From contig JAHHIC010000065.1 in the NCBI GenBank assembly GCA_019359035.1, positions 62,001-126,000 on the forward strand: a stretch of DNA of 64,000 nucleotides, in the 5' to 3' direction. The position numbers were made by a program, and so were the translations under genes. Within the stretch, counting starts at the first letter, position 1. Each line of letters begins with the position of its first letter. Below are positions 8,142-18,693 of the stretch, piece by piece. Source of the DNA: Scytonematopsis contorta HA4267-MV1 (GTDB lineage: Bacteria > Cyanobacteriota > Cyanobacteriia > Cyanobacteriales > Nostocaceae). The notes below the pieces were generated by a model. It did not search any database. It was not told where the DNA came from and saw only the letters and a program-made list of their open reading frames with translations.

Positions 8142-8234
8142 ATGCCCTTGACATCAGAACAGTTGCTTTATCCGACTTATCTTCTTACTCCTAGAGGCTT
8201 TGATTATTATCTAACTCTAGTTTACCCACATTAA
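8142..8234 (+). CDS. Possible 30-residue small protein
   Basis: The frame starts at ATG 8142 with TTAGGA about six bases upstream and AGAGGAG further up, and lies 84 bases downstream of a perfect -10 box. The product begins MPLTSEQLLYPTYLLTPRG and ends YLTLVYPH. No family is recognised and the frame may be chance. It is listed because it has both a promoter candidate and a ribosome site. Confidence 0.25.
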   Translation: MPLTSEQLLYPTYLLTPRGFDYYLTLVYPH

Positions 8235-8922
8235 CACAGTCTTAAGAAGTCAAGATAGTTCAATGCCCTTTTTTTTACAACAACTTCAAATTTAACCGAT
8301 TCTAAGTATAGAGTCTAGTCAAAGTACCAGTGAAGCAAAATTGTCTCGTCAAATTATAGAAAATTGTTAAATAAAATCGCTGTTAAAGTCAAATAATTTG
8401 GAATTTTGGTCGGATTTTGGATTGTAGATTTTTATTCATGATTCATCATCTCCCGTAATGTCACGCGAAAATTCTGCAATTTAAAATTTAAAATTCAAAA
8501 CCTAAAATTCTTCGGTTGACTTTAAGGATATCATCACGTTTTCACAGATACATTCAATGGTCGATGCTTGACAACTAGTAAAAGCTGCCTTCGTTAAAAG
8601 GATGCGCGTTTTGGAGGGGATGTGAGTGAGGAAAACAAAACAAATTGGGTTTCAACCCTATCGTTTGAATTTGGTGATGCGAAAACCTCTAAAAGGGGTC
8701 AGTACACTCTTGCCAAAACAAGAAGCAAGAAGCAAGAAGGAAGAAGAAAACTGTTTTCTTTTTAATCTAACAAGACAAACTCAAGTTAGGAGTAAAATCT
8801 CTAATTTGTGGCGTTATGTTGGGTTCTAATTTGAATAACCCATTAAATATACGCACTAAGATTTCTTTCTTCCTTCTTCTCTCTTCCCTTTTTCTTCTTC
8901 CCTGATTTTATAAGGTAGTGCC

Positions 8923-11900
8923 ATGAGTAGCGAAATTATAGAACAGTCCTTTTTGTTACCCGACTTGATTGAAATTCAACGTTCTAGCTTTCGTTGGTTT
9001 CTTGAAGAAGGGCTTATTGAAGAACTTAACTCCTTTAGTCCAATTACGGACTACACAGGCAAACTTGAATTACACTTTTTGGGTCAAAACTACAAACTCA
9101 AAGAGCCTAAATATAGTGTAGAAGAATCAAAGCGTAGAGACAGTTCTTATGCTGTACAAATGTACGTGCCAACACGCTTAATAAATAAAGAAACCGGGGA
9201 AATTAAAGAGCAGGAAGTATTTATTGGAGACCTGCCTTTAATGACCGAGCGGGGTACGTTTATTATTAACGGTGCCGAGCGCGTCATTGTCAACCAAATT
9301 GTTAGGTCACCCGGGGTTTACTACAAATCGGAAATAGACAAAAACGGTAGAAGGACTTATTCAGCTAGCTTAATCCCTAATAGGGGGGCTTGGCTAAAGT
9401 TTGAAACAGACCGTAATGATTTGGTGTGGGTTCGTATCGATAAAACCCGCAAATTATCAGCACAAGTGTTGTTGAAAGCTTTGGGACTGTCGGACAACGA
9501 AATTTTTGAAGCGTTACGTCACCCAGAGTATTTCCAAAAAACCATCGAAAAAGAAGGGCAATTTTCAGAAGAAGAAGCCCTGATGGAACTGTATCGTAAA
9601 CTGCGTCCTGGTGAACCACCAACAGTATTGGGTGGACAACAACTTCTGGACTCGCGTTTCTTTGACCCCAAACGTTACGACTTGGGAAGAGTAGGACGCT
9701 ATAAGCTCAACAAAAAATTAAACTTAACAGTTCCCGAACCAATGCGGGTATTAACTGCTCAAGACATCTTAGCAGCAGTAGATTACCTAATCAACTTAGA
9801 ATTTGATATTGGTAGTACAGACGACATTGACCACTTAGGAAATCGCCGGGTACGAAGTGTCGGAGAATTGCTGCAAAACCAAGTCAGAGTGGGCTTAAAC
9901 CGTCTAGAAAGAATCATTCGGGAACGGATGACAGTATCAGACGCAGAAGTTTTAACACCAGCATCATTGGTTAACCCCAAACCTTTAGTAGCAGCAATTA
10001 AAGAATTCTTTGGTTCCAGCCAACTTTCGCAGTTCATGGACCAAACCAACCCCTTAGCAGAATTGACCCATAAACGTCGTCTATCTGCACTTGGTCCTGG
10101 TGGTTTAACTAGAGAACGTGCAGGGTTTGCGGTACGGGATATTCACCCCAGTCACTACGGACGCATTTGTCCCATCGAAACACCAGAAGGTCCCAACGCT
10201 GGTTTGATTGGTTCTTTAGCCACCCACGCTCGCGTTAATCAATACGGGTTCTTAGAAACACCCTTCCGTCCTTGCGAAAACGGACAAGTCATGTACGAAG
10301 TGACTCCGGTGTATATGACAGCAGACGAAGAAGATGACCTTCGTACAGCGACAGGTGACACACCCGTAGATGAAAATGGTAAAATTATTGGACCCCAAGT
10401 ACCCGTACGTTATCGCCAAGAGTGGTCTACAACAACCCCAGAACAGGTTGACTACGTAGCTGTATCTCCAGTACAAATCGTATCAGTAGCTACAAGCATG
10501 ATTCCATTTCTGGAGCATGACGACGCTAACCGAGCGCTGATGGGGTCAAACATGCAACGACAAGCAGTACCCCTACTCAAACCAGAGCGTCCTTTAGTAG
10601 GAACAGGTTTAGAAGCTCAAGCTGCTCGTGACTCCGGGATGGTGGTAGTATCTCGAACCGATGGGGATGTTAGTTACGTAGACGCAACCAAAATTCGTGT
10701 TCGTCCCAGACCAAACGCACCCGAAATTGAATACCCAATCTCCAAGTACCAACGCTCAAACCAAGACACCTGTTTGAACCAGAAACCCCTGGTTTTCATG
10801 AACGAAAAAGTCGTAGCAGGTCAGGTATTAGCAGACGGTTCCTCTACAGAAGGTGGAGAATTAGCGTTGGGTCAAAATATCGTAGTAGCTTATATGCCTT
10901 GGGAAGGCTACAACTACGAAGACGCGATATTAATTAGCGAACGTTTGGTTCAAGATGATATATACACCTCGATTCACATTGAAAAATATGAAATTGAGGC
11001 ACGACAAACCAAACTGGGACCAGAAGAAATCACTCGTGAAATACCCAACGTAGGGGAAGATGCTCTGCGACAGCTGGACGAAAACGGAATTATTCGTATC
11101 GGAGCTTGGGTAGAATCTGGAGACATATTGGTAGGAAAAGTCACACCTAAAGGAGAATCAGACCAACCCCCCGAAGAGAAATTGCTGAGAGCAATCTTCG
11201 GTGAAAAAGCACGTGATGTACGCGATAACTCGTTAAGAGTACCAAACGGAGAAAAAGGTAGAGTCGTTGACGTACGTATATTCACTAGAGAACAAGGTGA
11301 CGAACTACCACCTGGAGCAAACATGGTAGTCCGGGTATATGTAGCTCAGAAACGTAAGATACAAGTCGGCGACAAAATGGCAGGAAGACACGGTAATAAA
11401 GGGATTATTTCCAAAATATTACCGCTAGAAGACATGCCGTACCTAGAAGACGGTTCACCAGTAGATATTGTTCTTAACCCCTTAGGTGTACCCAGTCGGA
11501 TGAACGTCGGACAGGTATTTGAATGTCTCCTAGGTTGGGCTGGTTATAACATGGGTATGCGGTTTAAGATGACCCCCTTCGATGAAATGTACGGAGAAGA
11601 GACATCGCGTCAAATTGTCCACGGCAAATTGCAAGAAGCAAGAGACGAAACCAGCAGAGATTGGGTATATAACCCAGACAACCCTGGGAAAATAATGGTC
11701 TACGACGGACGTACCGGAGAACCATTTGACCAACCTATAACAGTTGGTGTCGCTTACATGCTGAAACTTGTACACTTAGTGGACGATAAAATTCACGCTC
11801 GTTCCACAGGCCCATATTCCTTGGTTACCCAACAACCTTTGGGAGGAAAAGCCCAACAAGGTGGACAAAGATTTGGAGAAATGGAAGTTTGGGCTTTGGA

Positions 11901-12219
11901 AGCTTTTGGAGCAGCCTATACTTTGCAAGAGTTGCTAACTGTAAAATCCGACGACATGCAAGGAAGAAACGAAGCACTCAACGCGATTGTCAAAGGAAAA
12001 GCAATTCCTCGTCCAGGAACACCCGAATCCTTCAAAGTATTGATGCGAGAATTGCAATCGCTGGGGTTAGATATTGCCGTACATAAAGTAGAAACCTTAG
12101 CAGACGGTAGTACACAAGATGCAGAAGTGGATTTGATGGCCGACCAATCACCCCGTCGTACCCCACCACGTCCCACCTATGAATCTTTAACTCGCGACTC
12201 TATGGAAGAGGAAGAGTAA
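8923..12219 (+). CDS. rpoB: RNA polymerase beta subunit
   Basis: A 1098-residue protein, the compact cyanobacterial/plastid size, well below the E. coli length because large lineage insertions are absent. It forms the active-site cleft with the beta-prime parts encoded downstream. Visible landmarks are the rifampicin region ([20 protein letters not shown], then [12 protein letters not shown]), [27 protein letters not shown], and the C-terminal [18 protein letters not shown] and [20 protein letters not shown]. The rifampicin region looks wild-type. The start at ATG 8923 follows TAAGGTAGTGCC. It is followed by rpoC1 after a 266-base repeat-filled spacer. Confidence 0.98.
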   Translation: MSSEIIEQSFLLPDLIEIQRSSFRWFLEEGLIEELNSFSPITDYTGKLELHFLGQNYKLKEPKYSVEESKRRDSSYAVQMYVPTRLINKETGEIKEQEVFIGDLPLMTERGTFIINGAERVIVNQIVRSPGVYYKSEIDKNGRRTYSASLIPNRGAWLKFETDRNDLVWVRIDKTRKLSAQVLLKALGLSDNEIFEALRHPEYFQKTIEKEGQFSEEEALMELYRKLRPGEPPTVLGGQQLLDSRFFDPKRYDLGRVGRYKLNKKLNLTVPEPMRVLTAQDILAAVDYLINLEFDIGSTDDIDHLGNRRVRSVGELLQNQVRVGLNRLERIIRERMTVSDAEVLTPASLVNPKPLVAAIKEFFGSSQLSQFMDQTNPLAELTHKRRLSALGPGGLTRERAGFAVRDIHPSHYGRICPIETPEGPNAGLIGSLATHARVNQYGFLETPFRPCENGQVMYEVTPVYMTADEEDDLRTATGDTPVDENGKIIGPQVPVRYRQEWSTTTPEQVDYVAVSPVQIVSVATSMIPFLEHDDANRALMGSNMQRQAVPLLKPERPLVGTGLEAQAARDSGMVVVSRTDGDVSYVDATKIRVRPRPNAPEIEYPISKYQRSNQDTCLNQKPLVFMNEKVVAGQVLADGSSTEGGELALGQNIVVAYMPWEGYNYEDAILISERLVQDDIYTSIHIEKYEIEARQTKLGPEEITREIPNVGEDALRQLDENGIIRIGAWVESGDILVGKVTPKGESDQPPEEKLLRAIFGEKARDVRDNSLRVPNGEKGRVVDVRIFTREQGDELPPGANMVVRVYVAQKRKIQVGDKMAGRHGNKGIISKILPLEDMPYLEDGSPVDIVLNPLGVPSRMNVGQVFECLLGWAGYNMGMRFKMTPFDEMYGEETSRQIVHGKLQEARDETSRDWVYNPDNPGKIMVYDGRTGEPFDQPITVGVAYMLKLVHLVDDKIHARSTGPYSLVTQQPLGGKAQQGGQRFGEMEVWALEAFGAAYTLQELLTVKSDDMQGRNEALNAIVKGKAIPRPGTPESFKVLMRELQSLGLDIAVHKVETLADGSTQDAEVDLMADQSPRRTPPRPTYESLTRDSMEEEE

Positions 12220-12220
12220 A

Positions 12221-12466
12221 TTGTTGACTGTTGACTGATGACTGTTGACTGATGACTGTTGACTGCTGACTGTTGACTGCTGACTGTGATAAAGAAAATG
12301 GGATAACTACGAAGTAACCTCATCAACTAGATAATTCACAAAACGCAACCGTCAACCGTCAACCATCAACCGTCAACCGTCAACCGTCAACCATCAACCA
12401 TCAACCCTCAACCCTCAATCATCAACCGTCAACCATCAACCGTCAACCGTCAACCGTCAACCGTCA
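12221..12466. repeat. Inverted heptamer arrays in the rpoB-rpoC1 spacer
   Basis: The left array has TGTTGAC/TGATGAC/TGCTGAC units at 12221-12288. A core follows (ATAAAGAAAATG at 12289-12300, then about 45 unique bases). The right array at 12346-12466 has about 17 CAACCGT/CAACCAT units that are largely complementary to the left array. The same plan, including the identical 12-base core, is found in the rpoC1-rpoC2 spacer. Confidence 0.9.
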
Positions 12467-12485
12467 GCTGAACTGAATAGAGAAA

Positions 12486-14375
12486 ATGAGAACAGCCCAA
12501 ACAAACCAATTTGATTACGTTAAAATCGGCTTAGCATCGCCAGAACGAATTCGTCAATGGGGCGAAAGAACTCTACCTAATGGTACTCTAGTTGGCGAAG
12601 TTACCAAGCCGGAAACTATTAACTATCGAACTTTAAAGCCTGAGATGGATGGCTTGTTCTGCGAGCGCATCTTTGGCCCAGCTAAAGATTGGGAATGTCA
12701 TTGCGGGAAGTATAAAAGAGTACGTCACCGTGGGATTGTGTGTGAACGTTGTGGCGTAGAAGTTACCGAGTCTCGCGTACGTCGTCACCGTATGGGTTAT
12801 ATCAAATTGGCTGCACCAGTAGCCCACGTTTGGTATCTCAAAGGTATTCCCAGCTATATTTCCATCCTCTTGGATATGCCATTGCGGGATGTAGAACAAA
12901 TAGTATATTTCAACTCTTATGTAGTTCTTAGCCCTGGAAATGCGGAAACATTAACTTACAAACAACTACTGACAGAAGACCAGTGGTTGGAAATCGAAGA
13001 CCAAATTTACAGTGAAGATTCCGTACTCCAAGAAGTAGAAGTTGGTATTGGTGCTGAAGCTTTATTAAGATTGCTTGCTGATATTAACTTAGAAGAAGAA
13101 GCGGAAAAACTGCGGGAAGATATTCAAAACGCCAAAGGTCAAAAGCGAGCGAAATTAATTAAACGTTTGCGGGTAATTGATAACTTTATTGCAACTGGTT
13201 CTAAACCAGAATGGATGGTAATGACGGTAATCCCCGTTATTCCTCCCGACTTGCGACCAATGGTGCAGTTAGATGGTGGACGTTTTGCAACCAGCGATTT
13301 AAATGACCTTTATCGTCGGGTAATTAATCGTAACAACCGTCTCGCTCGTTTGCAAGAAATTTTGGCTCCAGAAATTATCGTCCGTAACGAAAAGCGGATG
13401 TTGCAAGAAGCTGTAGACGCATTAATCGACAACGGTCGTCGTGGACGTACAGTTGTTGGGGCTAATAACAGACCATTAAAATCTCTGTCCGATATTATCG
13501 AAGGTAAACAAGGACGTTTCCGTCAAAACTTGTTGGGTAAACGGGTTGACTACTCCGGTCGTTCGGTAATTGTTGTCGGACCCAATTTACGTATTCACCA
13601 ATGTGGTTTGCCAAGAGAAATGGCTATCGAGCTATTTCAACCCTTTGTGATTCACCGCTTAATTCGTAGCGGTATGGTTAACAACATTAAAGCGGCTAAA
13701 AAATTAATTTCTCGTTCCGACCCCCAAGTTTGGGATGTTTTAGAAGAAGTGATTGACGGACACCCAGTCATGCTGAACCGTGCTCCAACACTTCACCGTT
13801 TAGGGATTCAAGCATTTGAACCGATTTTGGTAGAAGGACGAGCAATTCAGTTACACCCGTTAGTATGTCCAGCCTTTAACGCTGACTTTGACGGAGACCA
13901 AATGGCTGTACATGTCCCGTTATCCTTGGAATCTCAAGCCGAAGCGCGGTTGTTGATGCTGGCTTCTAACAACGTGATGTCACCAGCTACTGGTAGACCA
14001 ATTATTACTCCTAGCCAAGACATGGTACTAGGAGCGTATTATTTAACCGCAGAAAATCCTTACGCACAAAAACCAGAAGACGGTGCTGGAAAGTATTTTG
14101 CTTCTCTAAACGACGTAGTTATGGCTTATGAGCAGCAACAAGTCCACCTGCACGCCTATGTTTATGTACGTTTTGACGGAGAAGTCGAAAGTCCAGAAGC
14201 AGATAACAAGCCAGAAAAAGTAGACGAAAACGCAGATGGTAGCTCTACTGTTTGGTATAAGTATCGCCGTGTTAGAAAAGATGCTCAAGGAGATGTCATT
14301 TCCCAGTATGTCCGCACAACACCAGGTCGCGTAATTTATAACCAAGCAATTCAAGAAGCTTTGTTAGCAACCTAA
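12486..14375 (+). CDS. rpoC1: RNA polymerase gamma subunit (N-terminal part of beta-prime)
   Basis: A 629-residue protein matching the N-terminal half of bacterial beta-prime, the split form diagnostic of cyanobacteria and plastids. The zinc-binding module is at the N-terminus ([20 protein letters not shown]). The catalytic magnesium loop is [12 protein letters not shown] with D467, D469 and D471. The rudder/lid region reads [16 protein letters not shown]. Start ATG 12486 ([20 protein letters not shown]) is the usual beginning. It lies between two repeat-filled spacers, so co-transcription with rpoB and rpoC2 must pass through both. Confidence 0.98.
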   Translation: MRTAQTNQFDYVKIGLASPERIRQWGERTLPNGTLVGEVTKPETINYRTLKPEMDGLFCERIFGPAKDWECHCGKYKRVRHRGIVCERCGVEVTESRVRRHRMGYIKLAAPVAHVWYLKGIPSYISILLDMPLRDVEQIVYFNSYVVLSPGNAETLTYKQLLTEDQWLEIEDQIYSEDSVLQEVEVGIGAEALLRLLADINLEEEAEKLREDIQNAKGQKRAKLIKRLRVIDNFIATGSKPEWMVMTVIPVIPPDLRPMVQLDGGRFATSDLNDLYRRVINRNNRLARLQEILAPEIIVRNEKRMLQEAVDALIDNGRRGRTVVGANNRPLKSLSDIIEGKQGRFRQNLLGKRVDYSGRSVIVVGPNLRIHQCGLPREMAIELFQPFVIHRLIRSGMVNNIKAAKKLISRSDPQVWDVLEEVIDGHPVMLNRAPTLHRLGIQAFEPILVEGRAIQLHPLVCPAFNADFDGDQMAVHVPLSLESQAEARLLMLASNNVMSPATGRPIITPSQDMVLGAYYLTAENPYAQKPEDGAGKYFASLNDVVMAYEQQQVHLHAYVYVRFDGEVESPEADNKPEKVDENADGSSTVWYKYRRVRKDAQGDVISQYVRTTPGRVIYNQAIQEALLAT

Positions 14376-14377
14376 TT

Positions 14378-14562
14378 TGTTGACTGCTGACTGTTAACTG
14401 CTGACTGCTGATTGTCTGTCATAAAGAAAATGCGGAATGATGACTACTAATTAACCCGTCAACCGTCAACAGTCAACCGTCAACCGTCAACCGTCAACCG
14501 TCAACCGTCAACCGTCAACCGTCAACAGTCAACCGTCAACCGTCAACAGTCAATCATCAACA
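14378..14562. repeat. Inverted heptamer arrays in the rpoC1-rpoC2 spacer
   Basis: The left array has TGCTGAC/TGTTAAC units at 14378-14418, the core ATAAAGAAAATG is at 14421-14432, and the right array at 14456-14562 has about 15 GTCAACC/GTCAACA units. The plan matches the rpoB-rpoC1 spacer. The right array ends about seven bases before the rpoC2 start codon and replaces any normal Shine-Dalgarno. Confidence 0.9.
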
Positions 14563-14568
14563 GACAAA

Positions 14569-17500
14569 ATGACAAACGAACAAAAGATTGTTTTTCGTAA
14601 CCGCGTCGTCAACAAGGGTCAACTGCAAAATTTGATTTCTTGGGCATTTATCCATTTCGGTACTGCTCGTACTGCTGCTGTCGCGGATAAATTGAAAACT
14701 TTAGGTTTCCGTTATGCTACTAAAGCTGGGGTTTCCATTAGTGTGGATGACTTGATGATTCCACCTTCTAAACGGGAATTGCTTGACGCTGCTGAAGCTG
14801 AAATTCTTGAAGCTGAAGCTCGTTTTAAACGTGGCGAAATTACGGAAGTTGAACGTTTCCAAAAAGTAATTGATACTTGGAACGGTACTTCCGAAGCTCT
14901 CAAAGACGAGGTGGTTGTCCACTTCGAGAAAAAGAACCCGCTCAACTCTGTATATATGATGGCATTCTCCGGAGCGCGGGGTAATATCTCCCAAGTTCGT
15001 CAGCTTGTAGGAATGCGCGGACTAATGGCTGACCCCCAAGGGGAAATTATTGACATACCTATTAAAACTAATTTCCGCGAGGGTTTAACTGTAACAGAGT
15101 ATATTATCTCGTCTTATGGTGCCCGTAAAGGGTTGGTGGATACAGCGTTACGGACGGCTGACTCTGGTTATCTTACCAGACGTTTGGTTGACGTATCTCA
15201 GGATGTAATTATTCGGGAAGTGGATTGTGGTACTACTAGAGGTATCCCCTTAAGAGCAATGAAAGAAGGGGAGAAGGTAATGATTCCCCTTGCTAATCGC
15301 TTGATGGGAAGAGTTCCACAACGTGATGTACTGCATCCTAAAACTGGAGAAGTTATCGCACCTCGCAATATGCCAATTAGTGATGAAGTTGCTAAGGCTA
15401 TTGGTAAAGCTGAGGTTGAAGAAATTTTTCTCCGTTCTCCTCTGACTTGCGAAGCTGCACGGTCGGTGTGTCAACATTGTTATGGTTGGAGTTTGGCACA
15501 TGCCAAAATGGTAGATTTGGGTGAAGCTGTTGGAATTATTGCTGCCCAAAGTATTGGTGAACCTGGTACTCAGTTAACCATGCGTACCTTCCACACAGGT
15601 GGTGTATTCACAGGGGAAGTGGCACAACAGGTACGTACCGACATTGCTGGTACTATCCGCTTACCAAAACGTTTGCGAACAAGACAATACCGCACTCGTC
15701 ACGGTGAAGATGCACTTTTCGTTGAAAGTAATGGGAATTTGGTATTAGAAAATTCCGAAAGTGGTAATAAGGAAATTAGCCTTACTCAAGGTTCTACTCT
15801 TTATGTAGTTGATGGACAAAAGGTTACCAAAGGTCAATTGGTAGCAGAAGTCGCTATCGGTGGTAGAACTACACGTATAAACACTGAAAAGGCGGTAAAA
15901 GATGTAGCCTCCGATTTAGCTGGTGAAGTTATTTTTGCCGATGTTGTACCAGAACAAAAGACTGACCGACAAGGGAATACAACTACTACTGCCGCACGTG
16001 GTGGTTTGATTTGGATTTTGTCTGGGGAAGTATACAACTTACCACCAGGTGCTGAGCTAATTGTTAACGAGAATCAGGATATAGCTAGCAATGCAGTTTT
16101 AGGTGAAACCAAGCTAACCACTTTACACGGTGGTAAAGTGCGCTTACCTGAAAGCACCCCTGGTAAAACAACACGGGAAATAGAAATTATCACCGCGTCG
16201 GTGGTTCTTGACCAAGCTGAGGTAACTGCTCAAAGTTCTCAAGGGAAGAATAACTATTTAATCACTACTGGTAATAACCAAGTCTTTAATCTACGCGCCA
16301 CTCCCGGCACAAAAGTGCAAAATGGTCAAGTAGTAGCTGAATTAATTGATGACCGCTACCGGACTATGACCGGGGGGATGTTGAAATTCTCTGGTGTAGA
16401 AGTTCAGAAAAAAGGTAAGGCTAAGCAGGGTTATGAAGTAGTGCAGGGTGGTACTCTCCTATGGATTCCCGAAGAAACTCACGAAGTTAACAAAGATATT
16501 TCGCTGTTGTTAGTGGAAGATGGTCAGTTCGTCGAAGCTGGAACTGAAGTTGTTAAAGATATTTTCTGCCAAAACAGTGGTGTTATCGAAGTTACCCAGA
16601 AAAACGACATTCTTAGAGAAGTTGTTATTAAACCGGGTGAGCTGTTGATGGTGGATGACCCCGAAGCTGTAATGAGCAAAGATAATACCTTTGTTCAAGC
16701 TGGTGAGGAACTCTTGGGACAAGCCATAAACGAATTGCGGTATATCCAATATGTGGAAACACCAGAAGGCCCTGCTCTGTTAACTCGTTCTGTGGTTGAG
16801 TTTGCCGTGCCTGATACGCCAGATGTGCCTTCTACTACTTCGGTTAGTCAGCAAACAGGACGTTCTATTCAATTACGAGCGGTACAAAGACTACCTTTCA
16901 AAGACTCTGAGCGTGTTAAGTCTGTTGAAGGTGTAGAGCTTCTGCGTACTCAGCTTGTATTAGAAATTGAGCAAGATGGAGAGCAAGACCATAATGCTTC
17001 TCCTCTCGCAGCTGATATTGAGTTGGTTCCAGATGCTGAAAGTACTGAAATTCAGCGCTTACAGTTAGTAATTTTGGAATCATTAATTGTTCGTCGAGAT
17101 ATCACCGCTGACGCAACTCAAGGTAGTACCCAAACAAATCTAGAAGTTGAAGAAGGACAAACCATCGCTCCTGGAGCTGTTGTTGCTCGTACCCAAATCT
17201 TGTGTAAAGAAGGTGGTATTGTACGGGGTGTGAAAAAAGGCGTTGAAAATATTCGCCGTTGTTTGGTGCTGCGTCATAGCGATATGATAAAAATGTACTC
17301 CAGTGGCGCACCAACAGTGAAAAAAGGTGATTTACTGGTTGAAGGTACAGAAGTTGCCCCAGGCGTCTTTAGTGAAGAATCAGGACAAGTCATAAAAGTT
17401 GAAAATCTAGCCGCAGGTGCAACTGGTGGCGACTCAGCCCTGAGTAACCAAAATTACGCTATTACCTTACGTACTGGACGCCCATACCGCGTTAGTCCTG

Positions 17501-18627
17501 GTGCAGTATTACAAATAGAAGACAGCGATTTAGTACAACGTGGTGATAACTTAGTACTATTAGTCTTTGAACGCGCTAAAACTGGGGACATCATTCAAGG
17601 TTTGCCTCGGATTGAGGAACTACTAGAAGCCCGTAAGCCCAAAGAAGCTTGTATACTCACTCGTCGTCCGGGAGAAGTTAAGGTAGTTTATAGTGATGGC
17701 GACGAGGCGATCGCAATCAAAGTAATTGAAGCGAATGGGGTAGTAACAGACTATCCATTGGGGCCTGGACAAAACTTAGTAGTTCCAGAAGGAACACAGG
17801 TACATACAGGGGTGCCATTAACTGACGGGCCTGCGAACCCTCATGAGTTGCTAGAAGTTTTCTTCAACCTCGGTTCCGATGAAGGAGAATATGCTTGTGC
17901 TGCCTTTGCATTACAAAAAGTTCAAAGCTTCTTAGTGAACGAAGTACAACTCGTTTATCAATCCCAAGGTATCAGCATTGCCGATAAACATATCGAAGTA
18001 ATCGTCCGTCAGATGACCGCAAAAGTACGGGTAGATGATGGTGGAGATACAACGATGTTACCTGGAGAACTTGTAGAACTGCGACAAATCGAGCAAGTCA
18101 ACGAAGCAATGGCAATAACTGGTGGTGCAAGGGCACAATACACCCCTGTATTACTAGGTATAACCAAAGCATCATTGAACACAGACAGCTTTATTTCTGC
18201 CGCATCCTTCCAAGAAACCACACGGGTACTAACCGAAGCAGCTATCGAAGGAAAATCCGACTGGTTGCGTGGTTTGAAAGAAAACGTAATCATCGGACGC
18301 TTAATTCCAGCAGGTACAGGCTTTAACGCTTACGAAGAAACCGGTGTAGTCGATGACTATGTTGATGCAATGGGTACTGGTGTCTTAGATGAAGTCGATG
18401 ACTCTCTAGATATGGTATTAGATGACCGCACCGCTCGCTCCTATAATTTAGACGCTCAAAGTCTTGTGGATGGGTCTTATGGCTCTCGAACAACAGATAA
18501 ATCGGCCTTAGATGACGATTTAATTTCTGACGAAGACCTGAGAGATTTAACAGGAGACGAAGACGGTGATTTTGAAGAAGAGCTTGAGGAAATCGAAGAG
18601 GAGGAAGATATTGACGACGATATCTAA
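14569..18627 (+). CDS. rpoC2: RNA polymerase beta-prime subunit (C-terminal part of beta-prime)
   Basis: A 1352-residue protein carrying the C-terminal half of beta-prime. The N-terminal part has [19 protein letters not shown] (trigger-loop-proximal), then [22 protein letters not shown] very long middle section (about 345-980) of repeated beta-rich modules is the large cyanobacterial insertion in the trigger loop (SI3). The conserved end has [15 protein letters not shown] and [24 protein letters not shown]. The tail is strongly acidic ([20 protein letters not shown]), as in relatives. Start ATG 14569 ([19 protein letters not shown]). It closes the operon before the terminator at 18640-18690. 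Confidence 0.98.
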   Translation: MTNEQKIVFRNRVVNKGQLQNLISWAFIHFGTARTAAVADKLKTLGFRYATKAGVSISVDDLMIPPSKRELLDAAEAEILEAEARFKRGEITEVERFQKVIDTWNGTSEALKDEVVVHFEKKNPLNSVYMMAFSGARGNISQVRQLVGMRGLMADPQGEIIDIPIKTNFREGLTVTEYIISSYGARKGLVDTALRTADSGYLTRRLVDVSQDVIIREVDCGTTRGIPLRAMKEGEKVMIPLANRLMGRVPQRDVLHPKTGEVIAPRNMPISDEVAKAIGKAEVEEIFLRSPLTCEAARSVCQHCYGWSLAHAKMVDLGEAVGIIAAQSIGEPGTQLTMRTFHTGGVFTGEVAQQVRTDIAGTIRLPKRLRTRQYRTRHGEDALFVESNGNLVLENSESGNKEISLTQGSTLYVVDGQKVTKGQLVAEVAIGGRTTRINTEKAVKDVASDLAGEVIFADVVPEQKTDRQGNTTTTAARGGLIWILSGEVYNLPPGAELIVNENQDIASNAVLGETKLTTLHGGKVRLPESTPGKTTREIEIITASVVLDQAEVTAQSSQGKNNYLITTGNNQVFNLRATPGTKVQNGQVVAELIDDRYRTMTGGMLKFSGVEVQKKGKAKQGYEVVQGGTLLWIPEETHEVNKDISLLLVEDGQFVEAGTEVVKDIFCQNSGVIEVTQKNDILREVVIKPGELLMVDDPEAVMSKDNTFVQAGEELLGQAINELRYIQYVETPEGPALLTRSVVEFAVPDTPDVPSTTSVSQQTGRSIQLRAVQRLPFKDSERVKSVEGVELLRTQLVLEIEQDGEQDHNASPLAADIELVPDAESTEIQRLQLVILESLIVRRDITADATQGSTQTNLEVEEGQTIAPGAVVARTQILCKEGGIVRGVKKGVENIRRCLVLRHSDMIKMYSSGAPTVKKGDLLVEGTEVAPGVFSEESGQVIKVENLAAGATGGDSALSNQNYAITLRTGRPYRVSPGAVLQIEDSDLVQRGDNLVLLVFERAKTGDIIQGLPRIEELLEARKPKEACILTRRPGEVKVVYSDGDEAIAIKVIEANGVVTDYPLGPGQNLVVPEGTQVHTGVPLTDGPANPHELLEVFFNLGSDEGEYACAAFALQKVQSFLVNEVQLVYQSQGISIADKHIEVIVRQMTAKVRVDDGGDTTMLPGELVELRQIEQVNEAMAITGGARAQYTPVLLGITKASLNTDSFISAASFQETTRVLTEAAIEGKSDWLRGLKENVIIGRLIPAGTGFNAYEETGVVDDYVDAMGTGVLDEVDDSLDMVLDDRTARSYNLDAQSLVDGSYGSRTTDKSALDDDLISDEDLRDLTGDEDGDFEEELEEIEEEEDIDDDI

Positions 18628-18639
18628 TCGCTAGTTGTT

Positions 18640-18690
18640 AACCCCACCCTCAACCCCAGACCGTACATGCTATGGGGTGGGGTTTTTTTT
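18640..18690 (+). terminator. Rho-independent terminator of the rpo operon
   Basis: AACCCCACCC (18640-18649) pairs with GGGTGGGGTT (18675-18684) and is followed by eight T. It lies 13 bases after the rpoC2 stop and four bases before the end of the convergent cellulase gene. Confidence 0.88.
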
Positions 18691-18693
18691 CTT

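Larger units (their letters stand above)
8008..8922 (+). other. Long leader region upstream of rpoB
   Basis: 915 bases without a convincing gene. It contains a candidate promoter at 8031-8058, a 30-codon frame at 8142-8234, a TTGACA box at 8568-8573 without a clear -10, and a strong Shine-Dalgarno (GGAGGGG near 8613) in front of two overlapping GTG starts (8622, 47 codons; 8626, 67 codons). The rest is AT-rich with a purine-rich AAGAAGCAAG repeat at about 8718-8750. The distance suggests a long rpoB leader or a small-peptide gene. Confidence 0.5.

Noticed and set aside
8626-8829. 67-residue frame before rpoB
   Set aside because: It has a good Shine-Dalgarno but competes with another GTG frame at 8622 and runs into a purine-rich repeat; not called as a gene, noted in the rpoB leader finding.
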